From Oscillospiraceae bacterium (GTDB taxonomy: Bacteria > Bacillota_A > Clostridia > Oscillospirales > Oscillospiraceae), in assembly GCA_017398105.1 (NCBI GenBank), contig JAFQHF010000133.1, forward strand, positions 1-35,197: a stretch of 35,197 bases of DNA, read 5' to 3'. Shown one piece after another: positions 8,336 through 18,922 of this stretch (position 1 is the stretch's first letter; each line of letters opens with the position of its first letter). The position numbers and the translations under genes were made by a program. The notes beneath the pieces were generated by a model. The model was not told where the DNA came from. It worked only from the letters and a program-made list of their open reading frames with translations, and did no database searches.

Positions 8336-10552
8336 TCACCTCCTGATGATAATGGTTCCGTGTATATCCGTACGGTAAACCGCACAGCCATAGTCCGCCA
8401 GCCGTGTCAGCAGCTCCGGTGCCGGGTGGCCGTAGGAATTGTCTTTTCCCGCGCTGATACACACGATCTGCGGACAGACCGCAGTAAGCAGTTCCTCACA
8501 GGTGGAGCCTTTCGCTCCATGGTGGCCTGCCACCAGAATATCCACATGGGGAAGGTCTGTATTGCGCAGCAGCGCACGTTCACCGAAGGCGCTGCGGTCA
8601 CCGGTCACCAGTATATCACATTTTTTCGTATCTAACAAGATACATAAACTCATTTCATTGCTGTTTCCGGGAAAAGTTGGCACAAAAAGCCGCAGCTGAA
8701 CGTCCCCAAAGGTCAATTCCAGGTCTTCCGCGGCATAGACCACCCTTCCCCCTGCTGCCTGGGCAAGCCCGGAGCGGACAGGCGGCAGGATCAGAAGCTT
8801 TGTGTCCATCCGGGACAGCAGATTCTCCGCACCTCCGGCATGATCCCGGTCTGTATGGGTCAGGATCAGCACATCCAGCCCGGAAATACCCTGACTGAGC
8901 AGGAATTCCGCTGCCTTGTCGGCAGCTGCTGCATCACTGTCACCGCCGCAGTCGATCATGACCGTCTTCCCTTCCGCCTGCAAAAGCAGACATTGCCCCT
9001 GTCCCACATCCAGAACCGTGAAGCGTACATCATCCGTCAGCGGCTCCGTCCAGGAGGCCACCAAAGCAGCGCACAGGCCAAATACTGCACAGGAAGTCAG
9101 AAGAACCGGCCTTTTTCTCCTGCCGGAGCAAAAAACCGCCAGCAGGCAATACACAAATATCAGCCAGACCGCAATATAGACGCTTTCCGTATATACCGCC
9201 GCCAGGGGCAGCTTCGCATGAAGATGGGCCACGGCAAGCACATAGCGAACGGGAACGGAAACCACCTTCGCAAGCACCAAAGCCCCTCCGCTCCATACCA
9301 GGCTCACAAGACAGATCCCCATAATGCCATAAAAAACAAACTGGATGACCCACAGTGTCAGAAGGTTTGTCAGGGGGGCAATCAGGCTGACCGTGCCGAA
9401 ATAACAGGCACACAGCGGTGTTGTCAGCACCATGGCGCTCAGGGAAACCGATACCGACGAGGAAATCCAATTGGCAGCAGCCTTCTTCCAAGATTTTCTT
9501 CCCGACTCCGGAAATCGGGACAGAATCCAGCTGCGAATACCGGAAGAGAACAGGAAGATACCGGAAACGCTGGCCACAGACAGCTGAAAGCCCCCATCGG
9601 TAACGGAAAGCGGATTCACAAAAAGCAGTACCAGAACCGCAAAAGCCAATGCCGACGGCCCGTCATACTCCCGGTTCACCACCATAGCCAGCAGCATAAG
9701 CGCGCACATAAGGCAGGCACGGTTGACCGAAGGGCTGAACCCGGCAACGGCAGCAAACACAAACAGCCCCGGAATCCCCACAAGAGTCATAAGCCAGCGG
9801 TTCCGGAAGGCAACATACCGCAGCAGAGAAAACAAAATCGACACATGCAGACCGGAAACTGCCACCACATGCCGAATGCCGCTGACTTTCAAATCCGTGT
9901 CGGTTTTATAGGAAAGATCAGAGGTATCCCCCAGCAGCAGCGCTTTTGCAAAGAGTGCGGTATCTGCCGGAAAACTCTCATCCAAGGTCTGGCGAATGCT
10001 TCGCCGCAGGATCGCCGGGATATCCTCCTTCCCCGGCGGTGACGGGCAGATCACAGCATCTCCCTCCTGGTAAGAGAGCAGGAAGATGCCCTTGCTCTGG
10101 TAATACCGGGATTCCTCCGTGGCTCCCGGTGCCGTCAGGCGCAGGCGGAAGGGGCCGGTAACGGTCATTCCCGGTTCCAGAGGTTCTCCCGCATCCACAT
10201 AGGCGCGCAGGCGATAGTGTTTTCCATCCACCGTGATCCGGCCGTCAAATGCCATCCCGTATGCCGTTTCCTCGCTGTAATCCATAACACGAATAACGAT
10301 CGTCCTGGTCTGTCCGTCCAGATTGGCCAGAGGCCGCAAATACCACCCGGAATACTGCCTGCACCAGAACAGTCCGGCAAGGCAGCCCAAGATCACCAGC
10401 ATACTCCTCAGCGTCTTCCGTTCTCTTGCCGGAAACACACACAGCAGGAGCAGAAGCCCCATCGCCGGAAAATACCAGCGCTCCTCCACCCCATAGGCAC
10501 CCAGTCCGCATGCCAGAGAAAAACCCAGAACGATATACGGAAGATACCGCAT
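8336..10552 (-). CDS. comEC: DNA internalisation/competence protein ComEC/Rec2
   Basis: 738 residues. ComEC forms the inner-membrane channel for uptake of single-stranded DNA. N-terminal membrane helices and a DUF4131-type region lie before about residue 200. The competence core follows (about 200-480), with VVAVSGLHVSIL and many hydrophobic helices. A C-terminal metallo-beta-lactamase domain shows LTHTDRDHAGG (about 565) and GHHGAKGS (about 675). ATG 10552 is taken as start, 11 bases after GAGGG; a GTG at 10564 sits directly on that site. All domains are intact, so DNA uptake may be possible, though other competence genes are not in the window. Confidence 0.93.
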   Translation of the reverse strand: MRYLPYIVLGFSLACGLGAYGVEERWYFPAMGLLLLLCVFPARERKTLRSMLVILGCLAGLFWCRQYSGWYLRPLANLDGQTRTIVIRVMDYSEETAYGMAFDGRITVDGKHYRLRAYVDAGEPLEPGMTVTGPFRLRLTAPGATEESRYYQSKGIFLLSYQEGDAVICPSPPGKEDIPAILRRSIRQTLDESFPADTALFAKALLLGDTSDLSYKTDTDLKVSGIRHVVAVSGLHVSILFSLLRYVAFRNRWLMTLVGIPGLFVFAAVAGFSPSVNRACLMCALMLLAMVVNREYDGPSALAFAVLVLLFVNPLSVTDGGFQLSVASVSGIFLFSSGIRSWILSRFPESGRKSWKKAAANWISSSVSVSLSAMVLTTPLCACYFGTVSLIAPLTNLLTLWVIQFVFYGIMGICLVSLVWSGGALVLAKVVSVPVRYVLAVAHLHAKLPLAAVYTESVYIAVWLIFVYCLLAVFCSGRRKRPVLLTSCAVFGLCAALVASWTEPLTDDVRFTVLDVGQGQCLLLQAEGKTVMIDCGGDSDAAAADKAAEFLLSQGISGLDVLILTHTDRDHAGGAENLLSRMDTKLLILPPVRSGLAQAAGGRVVYAAEDLELTFGDVQLRLFVPTFPGNSNEMSLCILLDTKKCDILVTGDRSAFGERALLRNTDLPHVDILVAGHHGAKGSTCEELLTAVCPQIVCISAGKDNSYGHPAPELLTRLADYGCAVYRTDIHGTIIIRR

Positions 10553-10674
10553 TTTCAAGCACACCCTCTCTGTTTACCGCCATCACAGGCGCAGGCATAA
10601 TTTGAATTCCTGATAAAACAGCCAGCAGGCTATTTAAACAAACACTTAGTACAAAAATACGTATAACGCAAAAA

Positions 10675-10710
10675 CGTTAAAAAAGAGGTGCAGTCCGAAG
10701 ACTGCACCTC
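10675..10710 (-). terminator. Rho-independent terminator of alaS
   Basis: On the minus strand GAGGTGCAGTC and GACTGCACCTC form an 11-bp perfect stem with loop TTCG, followed by TTTTTT. It starts 15 bases after the alaS stop. Confidence 0.93.
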
Positions 10711-10724
10711 CTGCAGAGTATCCA

Positions 10725-13367
<2,643 letters not shown>

Positions 13368-13394
13368 GGGAAACAACCTCCAAATAATATATAT

Positions 13395-13474
13395 GAGTTG
13401 ATAATTGACAGTTGAAAGTTGACAGTTACACGCAGTTCCGGAACTGTCCACTTTCCACTATCAACTGTCAACTG
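13395..13474. repeat. 80-bp imperfect palindrome with 33-base TTGACAGTTG-type arms
   Basis: The arms are built of repeated TTGACAG/TTGATA/TTGAAAG words (13395-13427 and 13442-13474) around a 14-base centre. It sits in the alaS leader, between the T-box terminator and the ribosome binding site. It resembles in style the element at 17363-17476. Confidence 0.65.
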
Positions 13475-13481
13475 AAAATAC

Positions 13482-13710
13482 AAAAAACGCCGCCCCTAAC
13501 ACCATAGGGGCGACGTGAATCGCGGTACCACCCTAATTCGCCGGCAAATACCGGCATCTTAGCCGCTCTGTAACGGGAGCACCCGTCCCGGTCATCCCGG
13601 GCAACGCAGCAAATGGCTTGCAGCATTTCCGCCGGGGGCTTTCACCGTCTCCCCCTCGCTCAGGACTTCCCTGCTGCTTGGTTTGTGCAATGTCTTTGCA
13701 TATCCACTGT
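13482..13710 (-). promoter_or_regulatory. T-box riboswitch controlling alaS
   Basis: The T-box motif AGGGTGGTACCGCG is read on the minus strand at 13521-13534. It is followed by a terminator, CGCCCCTA and TAGGGGCG plus TTTTTT (13482-13514), which competes with the antiterminator. The bulge UGGU would pair with an ACCA tRNA end, matching the A discriminator of tRNA-Ala. Upstream RNA is highly structured, with several paired segments between about 13550 and 13690. I did not assign the specifier codon. Uncharged tRNA-Ala should allow read-through. Confidence 0.92.
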
Positions 13711-13738
13711 ATTTTACCACAAAGCACAAATTTGTCAA
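13711..13738 (-). promoter_or_regulatory. Promoter of the alaS T-box transcript
   Basis: TTGACA (13733-13738), a 16-base spacer and TAAAAT (13711-13716) on the minus strand. The -35 overlaps the stop codon of the upstream PaaK-like gene. Confidence 0.85.
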
Positions 13739-14673
13739 TGACTTTCTGTGAAATTTTCCCGAAGGGATATTCCCTGTCTGTATTCAAAGGGCTCATCCAC
13801 CTCCGGCTGCCAGGGGCGGATCACCTGCTTTGCAGTGGTGGGAAGTCTGGGAAGCTTCTCGCCCGGGAAGCAGATGATCTCGATCTCCAGTCCGTGGACG
13901 CTTTTTTTCAGGCGGCAATCCAGAATGCTGTTCCATTTCTGCAGTCCCTGCCCCAGGCTGTCCAGCTCCATGGGATTATTGCTGCCCGTACGCATGTCCA
14001 TCAGTCTGGGAGACCGGCTGCCGCAGTCGCAGGGCTGCATGACAAGTCTGGCGTTGTCCCCGATGGCATAGCGGATATCGGGCCTTACTTTGGGATAGAT
14101 CAGGATCTCGCCCACTTTTCCGGGAGGCAGCGTTTTTCCCTCTTTATCCAAAATCTCCACACCGAATTCCTCATCCCGGATGTGAACGCCCCAGCTGTGA
14201 CCACAGGCAAAACCAGCCACGGTTCCACTCTGCTGCAGCGCAAAGCAGCCTCCCACCGCACAGTCCAGACCCGTGACGATACCCTGGCGCATCCACTCCG
14301 GACAGGGATACCCGGTGGTGATGACCCGGCGGATAAACAGCGGCGTTGCCGTCTGGATCTTCAGCTTCGCAAGGCCCAGCAGCAGCAGGGGTTCTCCGAT
14401 GATGGCGCTGACACGGTTGGTAAAGGCCGACCGGAGAATGTACTTCCACCGTTTGTCCGCCTCAATGGTGATGGGGGTGATTTCCAGTTCCAGCAGAGCC
14501 TGCGCAAAAAGCCAGCTCAGGGAGCCTGGCCGCTGATCCAGAAAGCAGAGCATCACCCGGTCGTCTCTGCGCAGGAATTTTCGCAGATGTGCGGAAAGAT
14601 ATGCAATTGTACGGGTCTGATACTGCTGATCTGCGCAGTATTCTGCCATTTGATGGAAAACTTCACGATCCAT
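13735..14673 (-). CDS. Short PaaK-like (phenylacetate-CoA ligase-like) protein
   Basis: 312 residues from ATG 14673; a GTG at 14682 is an alternative start and the ribosome binding site is weak (GGGA). The C-terminal half matches the adenylate-forming PaaK family: GKVGEILIYPKVRPDIRYAIGDNARL resembles the GEIV...IRYRTGD core, and CDCGSRSPRL resembles the CPCGR segment. The usual Ser/Thr/Gly-rich ATP loop is not visible, and the protein is some 100 residues shorter than PaaK. It may be a non-catalytic relative. It has its own promoter and no obvious pathway partners nearby. Confidence 0.7.
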   Translation of the reverse strand: MDREVFHQMAEYCADQQYQTRTIAYLSAHLRKFLRRDDRVMLCFLDQRPGSLSWLFAQALLELEITPITIEADKRWKYILRSAFTNRVSAIIGEPLLLLGLAKLKIQTATPLFIRRVITTGYPCPEWMRQGIVTGLDCAVGGCFALQQSGTVAGFACGHSWGVHIRDEEFGVEILDKEGKTLPPGKVGEILIYPKVRPDIRYAIGDNARLVMQPCDCGSRSPRLMDMRTGSNNPMELDSLGQGLQKWNSILDCRLKKSVHGLEIEIICFPGEKLPRLPTTAKQVIRPWQPEVDEPFEYRQGISLRENFTESH

Positions 14674-14705
14674 ATGCGACACGTCCCATTGTCATTTCTA
14701 TAGAT

Positions 14706-14735
14706 ATTATATACAATCTTCTCTCCATATTGCAA
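14706..14735 (-). promoter_or_regulatory. Promoter of the PaaK-like gene
   Basis: TTGCAA (14730-14735), an 18-base spacer and TATAAT (14706-14711) on the minus strand, 32 bases before ATG 14673. Confidence 0.7.
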
Positions 14736-14754
14736 CACTTTTTTCATCTATTTT

Positions 14755-14789
14755 ATAAAAAAAGAGCTGCCCCGGCGGAGCAGCTCCCA
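14755..14789 (-). terminator. Rho-independent terminator of rex
   Basis: On the minus strand GGAGCTGC and GCAGCTCT pair around TCCGCCGGG, followed by a run of seven T. Confidence 0.9.
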
Positions 14790-14804
14790 TAGATTGCAAT
14801 TGTA

Positions 14805-15452
14805 TCAGGCGTTTCCCTTCTCTTCCTTGATCTGAGCCTGCAGATGTACGCTCAGGACAGCAAGAGAGGTTGCCATATTCTCATTCTGAACCAGGATTCC
14901 GGCCGGAACATCCAGATGCACCGGGGCAAAATTCCAGATGGCCTTGATGCCTCCGGCGATCAGCTGGTCTGCAACTGCCTGGGCGCCTTCGGCCGGTACC
15001 GTGATGATGCCCATGAGGACTTTATGGGTGCGGCAGAAGCTTTCCAGATGATCGATGGAATAGACAGGCTTGCCTTCCTCCGTTTTCTCCATCTTGGGAC
15101 GCTTGTCAAAAGCTGCCAGGATGTTCAGGCCGTATTCATCGAAGCCCTTGTAGCCCATGAGCGCCTGACCCAGCTTACCGGCGCCGATGAGGACGGCATC
15201 GGTGGTATTGTCGTACCCCAAAAACTGTTCGATATCATCGATCAGCGCTTCACGCAGATAGCCGATCTTGGGGCGTCCGCCGTCGGACACCATTGCCAGA
15301 TCCTTGCGCACCTGAACCTCACCCATGCCCAGGGCATTTGCCAGGGCCGTTGCGGAAATGTGGGGGGAAGCAGGGTCGTTGATGCTTTTCAGATAGGCCA
15401 GATATCCGGGAAGCCGCTTCAGGACGGACTTGGAGATTTTCTTCTGTTCCAT
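14805..15452 (-). CDS. rex: Redox-sensing transcriptional repressor Rex
   Basis: 215 residues. Rex is a dimer that binds DNA when NADH is low and controls fermentation and electron-transfer genes. An N-terminal winged helix (about 1-80) includes ISATALANALGMGEVQVRKDL. A Rossmann domain follows with IGAGKLGQAL (about 90-99), the NAD(H)-binding Gly motif. The start ATG at 15452 follows AGAGG; the frame continues upstream without a ribosome site. It has its own promoter, with a candidate operator at 15486-15507. It lies just after sigE. Confidence 0.95.
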   Translation of the reverse strand: MEQKKISKSVLKRLPGYLAYLKSINDPASPHISATALANALGMGEVQVRKDLAMVSDGGRPKIGYLREALIDDIEQFLGYDNTTDAVLIGAGKLGQALMGYKGFDEYGLNILAAFDKRPKMEKTEEGKPVYSIDHLESFCRTHKVLMGIITVPAEGAQAVADQLIAGGIKAIWNFAPVHLDVPAGILVQNENMATSLAVLSVHLQAQIKEEKGNA

Positions 15453-15485
15453 AAATACCTCTTTTGCAATGTTCAATAAAATCAT

Positions 15486-15535
15486 ATCGATAAAAATGTG
15501 TATCGATTATACCATACTGATTTCTCAAAAGTCAA
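15486..15535 (-). promoter_or_regulatory. rex promoter with a 7-8-7 inverted repeat at the start site
   Basis: TTGACT (15530-15535), an 18-base spacer and TATAAT (15506-15511). The perfect inverted repeat ATCGATA-N8-TATCGAT (15486-15507) overlaps the end of the -10 and the likely start of transcription, a classic repressor position. It is not the usual TTGTTAA-type Rex site, so the regulator is open. The -35 overlaps the sigE stop. Confidence 0.75.
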
Positions 15536-16236
15536 GCACAGGATGTCTGTCGAATGAATTCTTTTTTCAACCGCTGCATGATTTTTTTCTCCAATCTGGA
15601 AATGTAGGACTGAGAGATCCCCATCTTCCGGGCGACCTCCTTCTGGGTCAGCTCCCTGCGGCCCTCCATACCAAAGCGCAGGAAGATGATCTCCTGCTCC
15701 CGGGGCGGCAGCTCCTTCAGTGCCTGACGCAGAACCTTTCTTTCCACATCCTCCTCCAGCGGCCGCAGGATCATATCCTCCTCGGTGCCCAGGATGTCGC
15801 TGAGCAGCAGTTCATTGCCGTCACAGTCCATGTTGATGGGTTCGTCCAGGGAGACCTCCGTTCGCTGATTGCTGTTCTTGCGCAGCTGCATGAGGATCTC
15901 GTTCTCGATGCAGCGGCTGGCGTAAGTGGCCAGACGGATTTTTTTATCCAGGCGATAGGTGGAAATGGCCTTGATCAGGCCGATGGTGCCGATGGAGATC
16001 AGATCCTCCAGGAGAATGCCTGTGTTTTCAAACCGGCGGGCAATGTAGACCACCAGCCGGAGATTGTGCTCCACCAAAGTCTGCCTGGCATCCTCGTCCC
16101 CTTTTTCCAGTGCTTCCAGGGCGCTGCGCTCCTGCTCCCCTTTCAGAGGCGGAGGCAGGATATCACTGCCGCCGATGTAAAAGATCCCCTCTGACCGGAT
16201 CAGACCAAGCTTTTGCAGAAATTCCAGCAATTTCAT
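15532..16236 (-). CDS. sigE: Sporulation sigma factor SigE (pro-sigma-E)
   Basis: 234 residues. SigE directs mother-cell transcription after asymmetric division. The family is clear from [41 protein letters not shown], the [18 protein letters not shown] region 2 and the C-terminal helix-turn-helix [22 protein letters not shown]. The leader before [11 protein letters not shown] is about 19 residues, shorter than the 27 or so of Bacillus subtilis pro-SigE, but it keeps the amphipathic character. The start ATG at 16236 has GGGAGGGG upstream and overlaps the spoIIGA stop as ATGA. Confidence 0.96.
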   Translation of the reverse strand: MKLLEFLQKLGLIRSEGIFYIGGSDILPPPLKGEQERSALEALEKGDEDARQTLVEHNLRLVVYIARRFENTGILLEDLISIGTIGLIKAISTYRLDKKIRLATYASRCIENEILMQLRKNSNQRTEVSLDEPINMDCDGNELLLSDILGTEEDMILRPLEEDVERKVLRQALKELPPREQEIIFLRFGMEGRRELTQKEVARKMGISQSYISRLEKKIMQRLKKEFIRQTSCA

Positions 16237-17003
16237 AATGCCCCTCCCAGCAATCCCTGATACATATGTTCCCCTCCCAGGCCCTCCGGCGCAAAGGCGA
16301 CGATGGCGCTGACGCGCCGCTGATCCACCATAACCTCCGGAAACCGCATGGCAAGCAGCATTCCGCCGCACCCTACCGCCCGGTAGGGAATCAGCCGCAG
16401 CCCCGGAAGCGGCCGATTAGCCAGGGTCTCCATGGGCGATGCCAGCTGCTCCCGGGTCAGACCGGTGAGGGCCTTTGCCATATCCGCCGAGATTACCAGC
16501 ACCGGCTCCCCGGAGATCGGGTCACGGAGGGTATTGCCAGTGTCCCGCAGCGCTACCAGGCGGACGCATTTCTCCCGGCAGGTGATCTGTACCGGCACAT
16601 ATTCCCTGCCGCCTGCCTGGCCGTCAAAGGCCCAGCAGCACAGCAGCCAGACCAGCCCTCCGGCCAGAAGCACGCTGAATGTATCCCCTCTGCCGATGCT
16701 CACCGCCATGCCCCCAAGCGCCATACTCAGGATCACAAAAACGCCGATTCTTCGCAGCGCGCTTTTATCCAAACCGAAGGCCGCGGCACCCATCAGGCAC
16801 AGCATCACCAGCCGCCAGAGGGTATTGCCCAGAAATCGGAAGCCCGGGAGAAAACAGGCCGCTCCGTAGCAGGCTCCCAGCAGCGCAGCCAGGGCACAGC
16901 GGGCTGCGCCCAGCGGGAAACCGGACAGCCGGTTCGTCCCCAACAGCAGCAGAAAATCCACCAGAAAGTTCAGAAGAAACACAACATCCAGATAAACCTT
17001 CAA
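16233..17003 (-). CDS. spoIIGA: Pro-sigma-E processing protease SpoIIGA
   Basis: 256 residues from a TTG start at 17003, fixed by GGAGG seven bases upstream and by the typical N-terminus (L/M)[19 protein letters not shown]. SpoIIGA is a membrane aspartic protease that removes the SigE pro-sequence after a forespore signal. About five membrane segments fill the first half. The second half carries the catalytic DTGN motif in [16 protein letters not shown] (about 150-165). It is somewhat shorter than the Bacillus protein. Overlap with sigE shows translational coupling. Confidence 0.93.
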   Translation of the reverse strand: MKVYLDVVFLLNFLVDFLLLLGTNRLSGFPLGAARCALAALLGACYGAACFLPGFRFLGNTLWRLVMLCLMGAAAFGLDKSALRRIGVFVILSMALGGMAVSIGRGDTFSVLLAGGLVWLLCCWAFDGQAGGREYVPVQITCREKCVRLVALRDTGNTLRDPISGEPVLVISADMAKALTGLTREQLASPMETLANRPLPGLRLIPYRAVGCGGMLLAMRFPEVMVDQRRVSAIVAFAPEGLGGEHMYQGLLGGAL

Positions 17004-17137
17004 CCTACCACCTCCGCATTTGTTGTGAGACCAGTATACCCTCCGGCTCCGGAAAAGTCGGTCGCTTTGTTGATGCAGCAGCACCGCAAGTTCCTTCAAG
17101 CCCCCGTTCCATTCCGCGGCATCCGGGTGGATACAAG

Positions 17138-17166
17138 AAAAACCCCCGACTTGCATCAGTCGGAGG
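17138..17166 (-). terminator. Rho-independent terminator of the DUF951 gene
   Basis: On the minus strand CCTCCGACT and AGTCGGGGG pair across GATGCA, followed by TTTTT. The stem contains the stop codon of the gene (17156-17158). Confidence 0.88.
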
Positions 17167-17347
17167 CTTCTGCGCGCTCAACGGCGCGGATATTTTTTTC
17201 AGCTTTGAACCGGGGTGTCATCAGCTCGTGGCCGCAGCCAAGGCACCGCAGGCGGAAATCCGCACCGGTGCGCAGAACCAGCCACCGCTTCTCCCCGCAG
17301 GGATGGGCCTTCTTCATCACAAGAATATCATTCAGCCGGATATCCAT
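17156..17347 (-). CDS. DUF951 family small protein
   Basis: 63 residues. DUF951 proteins are small conserved Firmicutes proteins of unknown role. Matching features are MDIRLNDILVMKKAHPCG at the start, then WLVLRTGADFRLRCLGCGH and LMTPRFKAEKNIR. The two-Cys RCLGCGH knuckle and the HPCG Cys may bind a metal; that is inference. AAGGAGG lies five bases before the ATG. It has its own terminator at 17138-17166 and follows the palindromic element at 17363-17476. Confidence 0.88.
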   Translation of the reverse strand: MDIRLNDILVMKKAHPCGEKRWLVLRTGADFRLRCLGCGHELMTPRFKAEKNIRAVERAEASD

Positions 17348-17362
17348 AGTTTCCTCCTTCGG

Positions 17363-17476
17363 GAATTGAAAATTGATAATGGAAAATTGAAAATTATGGT
17401 ATCCCTTCGGGATTATTTTAAATCATTGCGAAGCAATACCGCAATTTTCCATTTTCAACTTTCAATTTTCCATTTG
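17363..17476. repeat. 114-bp palindromic element with TTGAAAATTG-type arms and two inner hairpins
   Basis: The outer arms are built from TTGAAAA/TGGAAAA words and are complementary. Between them lie two small hairpins, ATCCCTTCGGGAT and ATTGCGAAGCAAT. The right arm overlaps the last codons and stop of rarA (17462). Confidence 0.65.
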
Positions 17477-18730
17477 CTTAATTCTGTCCCAGTACTGCTT
17501 CGCGGCCTGCTCCACCTTGTTGGGGCCGTATTCGTAATAGTGTGTGCCTGCCAGCTCATCGGGCAGATACTGCTGCTGAACCCAGTGGTTCGGGAAATCG
17601 TGAGGATACAGATACCCCTGTTCCCGCTCCATGGTATAGGAATCCGCGTGGACGTTCTGCAGGTGTCGGGGGAAATCGCCACTTTTTCCCTTCTTCACAT
17701 CCGCCAGGGCCATATCCAGGGCGATGTGGCCGGAATTGGACTTGGGGCTGGTTGCCATCAGCACAGCGGCATCCCCCAGTGGGATTCTGGCCTCCGGCAT
17801 GCCCAGCTTCAGAGCCATATCCACACAGGCATTGACGACAGGGATGATCATGGGGTATGCAAGGCCCACGTCCTCCGCCGCAATGACCATCAGGCGGCGG
17901 CAGGCGGACTGCATCTGCCCTGCCTCCAGCAGCCGCGCCAGGTAATGACAGGCCGCATCCGGGTCGGAACCCCGGATGGACTTCTGCAGTGCAGAGAGCA
18001 GGTCATAATGGCTGTCCCCGTCCCGGTCGGCACGCATGGCGCTTTTCTGGGTAACGGCTTTGGCATCCGCCAGAGTCAGAGGCAGGGTATCCCCCTGCGG
18101 AATACCGGCGGAAAACAGCACCTCAACGGCATTCATTGCCTTGCGCAGATCGCCGCCGCAGGCTACACTGATATATTCCAGTGCGCCTTCCTCCGGCAGA
18201 GCCTTCAGGGCAGTGCGCTGCTCCATGTACTGCACTGCCCGGCGGACAGCCTGCAGCGCGGCGGAGGCGGAGATCTGCTTGAACTCAAACACCGTACTCC
18301 GGCTCAGGATCGCGTTGAACACATAGAAGTAAGGGTTCTCCGTGGTGGAAGCGATCAGGGTGATCTTGCCGTTTTCGATGTGCTCCAGCAATGACTGCTG
18401 CTGCTTTTTGTTGAAGGACTGGATCTCATCCAGGTACAGCAGCACCCCATTGGGAGCCAGGAAGGTATCCAGCTGGGATACGATCTCCCTGATATCCGCT
18501 GTGGAGGCAGTGGTGGCGTTTAATTTATAGAGGGTACGGTTGGTCTGCTTTGCTATGATATTGGCAACAGTGGTCTTGCCCGTGCCGCTGGGGCCGTAGA
18601 AGACCATGTTGGGAATCTTGCCGGAATCGATCAGCCGCCGCAGAACGGCACCCTGGCCCAGAATATGCTCCTGTCCGAAGACCTCGTCCAGGGTCTGGGG
18701 ACGCAGAAGATCGGCGAGCGGTTGGTACAT
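17462..18730 (-). CDS. rarA: Replication-associated recombination protein A (AAA+ ATPase)
   Basis: 422 residues, usual length. RarA/MgsA acts at stalled replication forks and is related to clamp loaders. Visible are PLADLLRPQTLDEVFGQEHIL (3-23), Walker A GPSGTGKT (about 46-53), Walker B YLDEIQ (about 98-103), sensor 1 TTENPYF and the arginine finger region ILSRSTVFEF. The C-terminal tetramerisation domain contains GSDPDAACHYLARLLEAG and EDVGLAYP. The start ATG at 18730 follows GGGAGG. The last residues (QMEN) and the stop are encoded in a repeat arm. Confidence 0.95.
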   Translation of the reverse strand: MYQPLADLLRPQTLDEVFGQEHILGQGAVLRRLIDSGKIPNMVFYGPSGTGKTTVANIIAKQTNRTLYKLNATTASTADIREIVSQLDTFLAPNGVLLYLDEIQSFNKKQQQSLLEHIENGKITLIASTTENPYFYVFNAILSRSTVFEFKQISASAALQAVRRAVQYMEQRTALKALPEEGALEYISVACGGDLRKAMNAVEVLFSAGIPQGDTLPLTLADAKAVTQKSAMRADRDGDSHYDLLSALQKSIRGSDPDAACHYLARLLEAGQMQSACRRLMVIAAEDVGLAYPMIIPVVNACVDMALKLGMPEARIPLGDAAVLMATSPKSNSGHIALDMALADVKKGKSGDFPRHLQNVHADSYTMEREQGYLYPHDFPNHWVQQQYLPDELAGTHYYEYGPNKVEQAAKQYWDRIKQMEN

Positions 18731-18775
18731 AGGTGTTTCCTCCCGGGAATTTGGATTTCCATTTATTCGATCATT

Positions 18776-18846
18776 CCGTAGAGGAGGGTCAGTGCTCCTC
18801 CCGAAATGGATCAGCCAGCGGAAAGGGCAATGCCCCTCCCCTACGG
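18776..18846. repeat. GTAGGGG-type palindromic repeat, two hairpins
   Basis: The ends CCGTAGAGGAGGG and CCCCTCCCCTACGG are inverted copies, and each half is itself a hairpin (GGAGG...CCTCC and AGGGCAATGCCCC). It lies between rarA and the DUF2812 gene. Confidence 0.6.
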
Positions 18847-18922
18847 AGAACGTTTTTTATACTATACCATATATCCTGTAAAATTGCACCAACTATTTTC
18901 GTTATTTTCGAATTTTCGTTCG

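Noticed and set aside
10565..10674. Small gene between comEC and the alaS terminator
   Set aside because: No frame with a usable start; only A+T-rich leader sequence is seen.
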